Shown one piece after another: positions 57,822-64,000 of a stretch of DNA of 64,000 bases. A model generated the notes under the pieces. That model did not search any database. It was not told where the DNA came from and saw nothing but the letters and a program-made list of their open reading frames with translations. The DNA is taken from the NCBI GenBank assembly GCA_964652255.1, contig CAZZBM010000001.1, positions 186,001-250,000 on the forward strand, read 5' to 3'. A program made the translations under genes and the position numbers. Source of the DNA: CAZZBM01 sp964652255 (GTDB taxonomy: Bacteria; Bdellovibrionota; Bacteriovoracia; Bacteriovoracales; CAZZBM01). Each line of letters begins with the position of its first letter. Positions within the stretch are counted from its first letter, which is position 1.

Positions 57822-58664
57822 ATGTTGTTAATTTTATCTATTTTATTTGCTGAAACAGCACCAGGATTTAATCAAGTTCAAAATGATCTTATTGATCCAA
57901 GATTTGCTCAAGAGCCAGGAATCACCCTTCCTCAAGCAAGTTTTGTTTACAGTAAAAGATTTTCAGGACCAAGCTTAACTAACCTTGATTGGTTTGCTCC
58001 AGATGACGGTACAGGGGAGTTAAAAGATCCTCTAAGTACACAACATTCTTTTGTCTTTAGAACCCCTTTAACTTTTGCCCCAAAGATTCAATTTAGTATT
58101 AAACCTGGATTTATGCTTAATTTTAAAAATACAGATAAAGAAGGTGCTACTGTTCAAAAAATAGATCCTTTAAATACAGTTTTTGATCTTTCTAGAGAGC
58201 TCTTTGATAATAATAAGATTTCTTATTCAGGCAAAGTTGGAATTTTAGTCCCAACATCAGTTTCAGCCTTATCAAACAGACAATATATTTCACCTATTCT
58301 TGGGCATTCTTTAACTATCAAAGCTTTATCTAAATTTATTTTTAATATTGAAAACTCTTTTACAGCAAACTTTTTTCATGAAAAAAGTACTAAAAAACAT
58401 TTTCTTTCTACAGTTTTAGAACTAAATACAACCATTCAATTCTTTGAAAAATTAGCCTTCAAAGCAACCTATGATACAAAATTCACTAGTGATACTAAAG
58501 ATAACTTTTTTAGTATTACTAACAATATTAAGCATTTAATTCACCTAGGTCTTGTTGTGACTTATTTTAAAGATCTTACAATCTATCCTCACATTACTCT
58601 TAATGCTAAGAATAACTTTAAAAATCCTTCTATTAATTGGGTTGTTACAAAAAAATTCTTTTAA
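57822..58664 (+). CDS. Probable outer-membrane beta-barrel protein
   Basis: A 280-residue protein with a short signal peptide (MLLILSILFAETAPGF). The mature part shows many amphipathic strands (FVFRTPLTFAPKIQFSIKPG, ISYSGKVGILVPT, LKIFNIENSFTANFF) and ends NWVVTKKFF with a terminal Phe. It is expressed from its own promoter with a Shine-Dalgarno sequence. It may be an abundant porin-like protein; no named family fits. Confidence 0.7.
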   Translation: MLLILSILFAETAPGFNQVQNDLIDPRFAQEPGITLPQASFVYSKRFSGPSLTNLDWFAPDDGTGELKDPLSTQHSFVFRTPLTFAPKIQFSIKPGFMLNFKNTDKEGATVQKIDPLNTVFDLSRELFDNNKISYSGKVGILVPTSVSALSNRQYISPILGHSLTIKALSKFIFNIENSFTANFFHEKSTKKHFLSTVLELNTTIQFFEKLAFKATYDTKFTSDTKDNFFSITNNIKHLIHLGLVVTYFKDLTIYPHITLNAKNNFKNPSINWVVTKKFF

Positions 58665-58672
58665 TTTCTTTT

Positions 58673-58703
58673 AAGAGCTCATAGAATAACTCTATGAGCT
58701 CTT
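58673..58703 (+). repeat. Perfect inverted repeat containing the start codon of the FtsB-like gene
   Basis: AAGAGCTCATAGA (58673-58685), loop ATAAC, TCTATGAGCTCTT (58691-58703): 13 pairs, and 14 when the next outer pair is included. The ATG at 58694 lies inside the right arm. Confidence 0.85.
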
Positions 58704-59071
58704 ATGACGACTCAGACTTATTTCTTTTTAAAAAAAGATTAAAAAAAAGAAAATTAAAAAAGATTTTTCTTGATAGTCTTATTTTCTTAATTTCCTTTAT
58801 TTTTATCGTGAGATTTTTATTTTCTGAAGGAGCTTTTTTAGATTATCTAAGATCAAAAAAAAATTTAAATAACAAAATTAAAGAACTTTCTGATCTTAAA
58901 TTAGAAATTGCTTCCTTAGAAGAAGATATTAATATTTTTAAAAATAAGTTTCATCAACAAAATATTCTAAAAAAAAAACTTGGTTTAATTAAAAAAGATG
59001 AACACATTCTTATTCTTTCAAAGAACATCAATAGGCATAATGAAGGTACAATAAAGAGTAATGAGAAATAG
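58694..59071 (+). CDS. FtsB/DivIC-like cell division protein
   Basis: A basic cytoplasmic stretch (LKKRKLKKIFLD), one membrane segment (SLIFLISFIFIVRFLFSEG) and a coiled coil (SKKNLNNKIKELSDLKLEIA) followed by KKKLGLIKKDEHILILS, the end typical of FtsB/DivIC (E..A...LG.v..gE). Such proteins link FtsL and FtsQ at the septum. No ftsL or murein genes are adjacent. The start codon lies inside a perfect hairpin. Its 3' end overlaps the convergent large lipoprotein gene by 44 bases. Confidence 0.7.
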   Translation: MSSYDDSDLFLFKKRLKKRKLKKIFLDSLIFLISFIFIVRFLFSEGAFLDYLRSKKNLNNKIKELSDLKLEIASLEEDINIFKNKFHQQNILKKKLGLIKKDEHILILSKNINRHNEGTIKSNEK

Positions 59072-61484
59072 GAATTCTTAAAGGTAAGCCTCCAAAAGGT
59101 TGTGGATTCAAAAATGGGTTAGGATTTTTAATCGGAAAAACATGACTTTTACTCAATAAAAAATTACTTTCATGTTTTAGAATACTGATAGGTAAAAAGG
59201 TAAAACTCTGAAGAGAAATTACTTGTGGCATTTTTTCTTCAACTTGAAAAGTTAGAGTTTTTTTAGTGGGAGTTTCTTCTTCTAGTGCATTTTTTAAAAA
59301 ACCCATAAAGGAATATCCCTCTTGTTGATAGAAAGATTCTTTAATAAATTCATTTTGAGGATCAAGAAGGGTTAAATTTTTAAAATCATGATGTTTAAAA
59401 CTTAAATAAGAATATTTTATATTTTCATTCATAGGATTTAAAAAATTATGACTAGGGTCTAAAATAGATCCTGGTAAAAAATCTATGTTTGTTGAATTAT
59501 TGACAATATATTGGGTATCAAATATTTTAAAGTTTAAAGGTAGACAAGAATCTAAAATTGGTTCTTGAGATTTAAAAACATTACAAAAAGAATCATTTTC
59601 TGTAAATTGATAGCTTTTAGCAAAAGTTCTTATAGGTAAAAAATAATTTGTATTTTGAAAATTTTCATTTTCTATAAGTTCTTTTTTAGCAGTTTTTAAA
59701 AGATTTTCTTGATAATTTGACATAGAATCATAAAAATTTGCTTCATGAAATAAAGCAAATAAAGGATGTAGTGAATTTTTAATTTTATAAGAAATAGCAT
59801 CTTGAATATTTTGCTTTTCTTCAAATTCCTGTAAATACCCTTCTAATCTAATTCGATTTTTTAATCTTAAGTTTACAGCATCAAATTGCAATCCAGAATG
59901 TATATGAATAATAGGATTTTCATTGTTATTAGTGATTAAACCTGTAACATCAGCCAAGTTATAAGTAGTAAAGCCTACCTGCATTTTAGCCCAAGAATCT
60001 TTATTAAATGGATCAGCCAATGGAGCAATATAACTTTGCATAGAACAAAGTAGCTCACCGGCACCAGCACCCACTCCTGGTGATCCATAAAGAGATAAGA
60101 ATGTTGTATCAATGCCTAATCCGATTAAATATTCATACATCATTCTCTGTCTAAAAATTCTAAATTCATACTGAGTTTGACTTCCTTGTACAGTATTGTA
60201 ATAACCCACATTAAAATCATTAAAACATAAGTCATTCAAGGATCTGTTAATAAAAGGTAAAATATTAAAAAAATTTCCATAATAATTACTAAGTCCATTA
60301 AAAATTTCTGTATCATTACTTATAATTTCTGTTAAACTTAAATCAGTATCATAAATACCACTTAAGGGTTTAGTGAAAGACCATTCATTATATTTTATTT
60401 GTGAAAGAACATCTTCATAAATAGGATAATCTGGTTCATCTTCATCATATTCATTGCTATAAGGAAATTTACTTTCATCAGTTACATTCATAAGCTCTGA
60501 AATGAACCCATTATCATTATTAAATGTATTAGGTAGATTTTTAAAATTAATTCCATCTACACCAACAACATTAACAACTTTAGGAAGAACAAGATCTTCA
60601 CTATAAATATCTTGATTATTTTCTAAATAGGTAAATTTAAAGCAAATTTCACGAGCAGCACTTTCTCCTTTACTAATAGCAATACTATTATTTGTTCCAT
60701 CATTAAAAATATATCCCTTTGTTTTAGCCAAAGCCTTTTTATTAAAAACAAAAGAAAAAGTATCGGTTCTTTGATCCCAAAAGAATTTATAAGGATTTCC
60801 CTCAATATAGTTATTAGGATTAAAATCACTATCTACAATAACTTCAGGATACTTAAAGTAATAAGAGTCAAAATCTGATGTTGTTACATAAGCGAAGAGA
60901 TCATAAAAAACAGTGTAGAGAGAAGTATCTAAAATACTGCCATTACATAAACCAAGCTCAACCTTAAGAGCTGTTTCTTCATGAGGAGTTGTTCTAAATT
61001 TTAAATTAATCTTAAAATGAACATTATTATTTAAAGAAGAAAAAGTTCTATTTTGAACTTCATATTCTTGGTATCCCCCATTAAAAGGTTCAAAACTTAA
61101 ATCAAAAGCATTAGAGTCAAGTTGGTAAGACAAAGATAAATTAGCACTTTGATTACAACTATTAGGTAAATTCAAAGAAAGGCTAGCTTGTTCTCCACTA
61201 TACGGGGTAAAAATTTCTACATATTGTTCAAGACCATGCCAATAAATATTTTTAATTTCACAATTCGTACAAGTAAAATCATTTTCATTTAAAATATCAT
61301 TACATCCTTTTATAGCCACAAGATGTTTTGAAGCTTGATGATTTATTTCACTAGAGCTACTTTTTAAAATCATACCAAAAGCTTCAAGATAATTGTTGTT
61401 ATTGCTATTTAACAATTCATTTTCTTTTTCTTGCAAAGCTAAAGAACAACTTGTTAAAAATAACAATATAATTTTAATAAGCAT
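59028..61484 (-). CDS. Large lipoprotein of a three-member family, member C
   Basis: An 818-residue protein with lipoprotein signal MLIKIILLFLTSC (Cys 13), followed by SLALQEK as in the next gene. A conserved FTCTNCEIKNIYWHG near residues 75-90 and repeated Asn/Tyr-rich beta segments run through the protein, and it ends YLHYAY. The start overlaps the stop of the second family member by 11 bases. It looks like a surface-exposed multidomain protein. No known domain is recognised. Confidence 0.65.
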   Translation of the reverse strand: MLIKIILLFLTSCSLALQEKENELLNSNNNNYLEAFGMILKSSSSEINHQASKHLVAIKGCNDILNENDFTCTNCEIKNIYWHGLEQYVEIFTPYSGEQASLSLNLPNSCNQSANLSLSYQLDSNAFDLSFEPFNGGYQEYEVQNRTFSSLNNNVHFKINLKFRTTPHEETALKVELGLCNGSILDTSLYTVFYDLFAYVTTSDFDSYYFKYPEVIVDSDFNPNNYIEGNPYKFFWDQRTDTFSFVFNKKALAKTKGYIFNDGTNNSIAISKGESAAREICFKFTYLENNQDIYSEDLVLPKVVNVVGVDGINFKNLPNTFNNDNGFISELMNVTDESKFPYSNEYDEDEPDYPIYEDVLSQIKYNEWSFTKPLSGIYDTDLSLTEIISNDTEIFNGLSNYYGNFFNILPFINRSLNDLCFNDFNVGYYNTVQGSQTQYEFRIFRQRMMYEYLIGLGIDTTFLSLYGSPGVGAGAGELLCSMQSYIAPLADPFNKDSWAKMQVGFTTYNLADVTGLITNNNENPIIHIHSGLQFDAVNLRLKNRIRLEGYLQEFEEKQNIQDAISYKIKNSLHPLFALFHEANFYDSMSNYQENLLKTAKKELIENENFQNTNYFLPIRTFAKSYQFTENDSFCNVFKSQEPILDSCLPLNFKIFDTQYIVNNSTNIDFLPGSILDPSHNFLNPMNENIKYSYLSFKHHDFKNLTLLDPQNEFIKESFYQQEGYSFMGFLKNALEEETPTKKTLTFQVEEKMPQVISLQSFTFLPISILKHESNFLLSKSHVFPIKNPNPFLNPQPFGGLPLRIPISHYSLLYLHYAY

Positions 61485-63807
61485 AATCCACCATCACCGA
61501 ACCATAGTTAATAAAAGGCATCATAATAGGTCTATAGAGCATAGGAATACCTAAAATGTTCCCAGAAGAATCACTATTTTCGCTTGAAAAAACAGGTCCT
61601 AAATTTTCAAAATTGGTCGTTCCATTATTCCACCACCAAAAAAGACCTCGAATCCAAAGAGGCAATTGAGTATGAATAAGTAATATTTTTCTTTCAAATT
61701 TTTTATGCTCAGATAAATCAAATATAGTTTTAAATTTTTTTTCTTTTTTGTGTAAATCAACTAAATGAGTGTTAAATTCATGATTATAAATTGTTTTTCT
61801 ATTTAAATTATTTTTTACTGTTACATTGACATTTTTTGGTGGATCTATAAAAGGAGAAAAAGGTTTTTCATTACCAACATCTATTGGATCATAATAAGAA
61901 TAAGTTGTTTTTAACAATTGATGTGTACTAGGAGAACAATTATCTATATAAGGTTTTTCATCATTAAAAACATTACAATAAGAATCACCATCTAAGATCA
62001 CTGCACTCACAAGAAGATCTTGTTCATGACTAACTAATTGATAAGATTTTTTTTTATCGTGATCTATGCTATAAAAATTTTGAACAAATTGATTTCTTGA
62101 AGCTACACTTGCTGATTCTAGAAGAGTGTTACCATAGATTAAAAAATCTTCATCATAAACAATGTCATTATTATTATAATTTTGTTTTTTTTCAATTTCT
62201 ACTTTAGTAGATAAGATTAATTCACCAGATCCTGAATAAAAAATAAGTCCATTTCTTAAGCTTGAAAATTCATTCATATTTTCTTGTATTTTATTGTGAC
62301 TAGCTGTCACTTCAGCAAAAGAACTCTTGTAAGCCAATTGAGCTTTAATAAAAGAACTTTTTAAGTTTCCATAATCTGAATGATTTAAAAAAGAAGATGT
62401 TTTACAAAAAACACTTTCATTAGCTCCAGTAGAAAAAAAATTAGGAGCTAAAGTGCTGTAAAAACTACCATTATGATGATAATCATCAATATAACCAGTA
62501 TTAATATGTTTTTTAATAAAACGTGCTTTAAATTGATTAAAATCAATTTGATCTGTATGAAAATAGTCTGTATTCCATGAATCGCAAAAATTTAAAATTC
62601 CATTATCAAAAAATTCTTTGTAATCAATGGGAATAGTGCTAAAAATATCACCATAAAAATAACTATACCAATTACTAATACTATTTTGATAAGAAAGATC
62701 AAAATCAGTATTATCTTCTTGTAAAGTATTTAAGTCCCATTCAATATATTTAGGAGAAAAATTTTCATCAAAATCATTAACAAGATCTTTATTCTTCTTG
62801 CAATGAGAATGAGGATAATGATTTTGATCAGTAATTGCTGCCATGGTAATAAAATATTCATCGGGACAATCTTGAGAGGAATTAAAATTAATCATCTCAG
62901 TCCCTACAATATTAAGAACTTTTCTTAATTCTATTTTTTGAGTTTTTAAATCTTGTTGATTTTCTCTATAAAAAAAGAGTATACAGTATTCTAAAGGTTT
63001 TTCATTGTCATTAGTATAAATTTTTTTAAATGTTCTATTAGTTTCTTGAGCTATTTTATATTTATCAAATAAAAAACTTAGCTTTCTTTCTTGTCTGTCC
63101 CAATGAACCAAACCACTATCATAATCTTTTAAAGATTCATTAAAATCAAAGGGGCTTCCTGCCCCAGTTATAGTATCCTTAACCGGTAGTGTTGTCGTTA
63201 TTTTTTCTTTTACAAATTCATAAAGATCAAAAATAGCTTCATACCTTATGATATCATCATCATTTTCTTTGCCACAGGTTCCAAATTGAACCTTAAGCTC
63301 AGTTCCTTCATGAGGAATATAATCAAAATTTAAATCAACCTGAAAATAAACTCTCGTATTTATATTAGTATAAGTTTCATCATGTAAATTTTTTCCTTGA
63401 ATTCTATCTTGTAAAGTTACTCCTGCCTGAAAATCATTGGCTCTATCTTTAAACTTATAGGAATCTCCCGAAGCAGACGCACAAGAACTATTCACGTCAA
63501 AATTTAGATTCACTAATTGTCCTGTATAAAGTGGTAAAATCTCTACATTAAACTCTTGATCTCCATAAGGAGTGATACTTTTTATTTCACAATTAGTACA
63601 AATTAAATCATTTAAAGTTAAATCTGGACATTTAACAGAGAAATTTCTTCTTCCTTCATCGCTAGTTCCAGAAGTGATACTGTTCATTAAATGAATTCCT
63701 ATTCCCAAATCATGATCAGGATTATTGTTTGAATTAGTTGATTTAATTGTTTTTTCCTGAAGAGCTAAAGAGCAAGATGTGATAAAAAGAAATAAATACT
63801 TTTTCAT
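61474..63807 (-). CDS. Large lipoprotein of a three-member family, member B
   Basis: I place the start at 63807 (MKKYLFLFITSCSLALQEKT), giving lipidated Cys 12. Six codons further upstream in the same frame are poorly suited because they lie inside the previous gene's 3' end. The protein (777 residues) shares LICTNCEIKSITPYG, a central GYIDDYH-type region and the DYAY ending with its neighbours. The family is Asn- and Asp-rich and beta-predicted, as seen in secreted adhesins. No known domain is recognised. Confidence 0.65.
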   Translation of the reverse strand: MKKYLFLFITSCSLALQEKTIKSTNSNNNPDHDLGIGIHLMNSITSGTSDEGRRNFSVKCPDLTLNDLICTNCEIKSITPYGDQEFNVEILPLYTGQLVNLNFDVNSSCASASGDSYKFKDRANDFQAGVTLQDRIQGKNLHDETYTNINTRVYFQVDLNFDYIPHEGTELKVQFGTCGKENDDDIIRYEAIFDLYEFVKEKITTTLPVKDTITGAGSPFDFNESLKDYDSGLVHWDRQERKLSFLFDKYKIAQETNRTFKKIYTNDNEKPLEYCILFFYRENQQDLKTQKIELRKVLNIVGTEMINFNSSQDCPDEYFITMAAITDQNHYPHSHCKKNKDLVNDFDENFSPKYIEWDLNTLQEDNTDFDLSYQNSISNWYSYFYGDIFSTIPIDYKEFFDNGILNFCDSWNTDYFHTDQIDFNQFKARFIKKHINTGYIDDYHHNGSFYSTLAPNFFSTGANESVFCKTSSFLNHSDYGNLKSSFIKAQLAYKSSFAEVTASHNKIQENMNEFSSLRNGLIFYSGSGELILSTKVEIEKKQNYNNNDIVYDEDFLIYGNTLLESASVASRNQFVQNFYSIDHDKKKSYQLVSHEQDLLVSAVILDGDSYCNVFNDEKPYIDNCSPSTHQLLKTTYSYYDPIDVGNEKPFSPFIDPPKNVNVTVKNNLNRKTIYNHEFNTHLVDLHKKEKKFKTIFDLSEHKKFERKILLIHTQLPLWIRGLFWWWNNGTTNFENLGPVFSSENSDSSGNILGIPMLYRPIMMPFINYGSVMVDYAY

Positions 63808-63808
63808 G

Positions 63809-64000
63809 TTAATAACCATAATCAATAATTAAATAAGAATAATTTACAAGAGGCATTTTAACGTATTGATGATAAAAAGGAGTTAGGCTTTGAGGATCAA
63901 AAATAAAAGGAGAATGTTCAACACCATTTTTCATCGTAGGAAATAAATCCATAGTGTGATAAATTCCTATAGTTAATGGATAAGAGGAATTCTTGAGTGA
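63809..64000 (-). CDS. Large lipoprotein family, member A (3' end only)
   Basis: Only the final 63 codons lie in the window. They read MPLVNYSYLIIDYGY at the end, matching the SVMVDYAY and YLHYAY ends of the two following genes, so this is a third tandem member. The stop is separated from member B's ATG by one base. The N terminus is outside the window. Confidence 0.6.
   Translation of the reverse strand, partial: SLKNSSYPLTIGIYHTMDLFPTMKNGVEHSPFIFDPQSLTPFYHQYVKMPLVNYSYLIIDYGY

Noticed and set aside
63808..63825. Six extra codons at the start of large lipoprotein B
   Set aside because: They lie within the end of member A, and the lipoprotein signal fits the start at 63807.
1..64000. CRISPR array, transposase, integrase, phage or plasmid origin
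   Set aside because: No regularly spaced repeats, no IS ends, and no such proteins were seen. The only long direct repeat is the tandem gene duplication at 16229-17262.

Overview
The window is a very AT-rich, tightly packed stretch of a Gram-negative chromosome. Its contents are typical of a free outer-membrane bacterium: Tol system, Mla lipid transport, lipoproteins, beta-barrel proteins and alanine racemase. A lysine-rich protein with a CRLHY-type cysteine/histidine motif, paired GYF-like/PilZ proteins and many lipoproteins suggest Bdellovibrionota or a related low-GC lineage, but this placement is an inference. Many enzymes are shorter than usual and neighbouring genes commonly overlap by 4 to 50 bases, which fits a streamlined genome. 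I see no CRISPR array, transposase, prophage or rRNA.

Layout. 1-16 kb is central metabolism: a LysM transglycosylase, a 4-base-overlapping operon sucA-sucB-lpd-acnA, mnmA, a chain of exonuclease, small membrane protein, epmB-like gene, tRNA-Gly, icd and a barrel protein, then an orphan E3-E2 pair and rpsU. 16-17.7 kb holds three DUF4156-like small lipoprotein genes, two of them created by a perfect 517-bp tandem duplication. 17.7-24.6 kb has a eukaryote-like ileS, a 48-residue lipoprotein and a miniature Tad/Flp pilus operon. 24.6-31 kb has sppA, a disrupted gene, rlmN, tolQ-tolR-tolA-like genes and a U32 tRNA/quinone hydroxylase family pair. 31-41 kb has OmpA-like, EamA, prc, merC-like and HU genes and a frameshifted secreted-protein gene. 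40-48 kb has an APH-RapZ fusion, DedA, DoxX, a GlmU-like nucleotidyltransferase, lipB-lipA and an ABC ATPase. 48-59 kb has rpsT, the lysine-rich protein, alr, mlaE-mlaF-mlaD and an FtsB-like protein. 59-64 kb is a tandem array of three large paralogous lipoproteins, the last one cut by the window edge.

How the genes work together. Two sets of 2-oxoacid dehydrogenase subunits need lipoate, and lipB-lipA are present. acnA, icd and sucAB-lpd give the oxidative arm of the TCA cycle. Tol, OmpA-like, Mla, Prc, FtsB-like and alr genes form an envelope maintenance and division set.

Most striking regulatory signal. Many genes have a recognisable -35/-10 promoter whose -10 box ends only 6 to 9 bases before the start codon, which predicts leaderless mRNAs. 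Genes for abundant proteins (rpsU, rpsT, HU, a barrel protein, DoxX) instead have Shine-Dalgarno sequences. Other unusual points are a tRNA that overlaps the 3' end of an mRNA coding region, perfect hairpins pressed against start codons, and three genes broken by single-base changes. All calls were made by reading; no database search was run.
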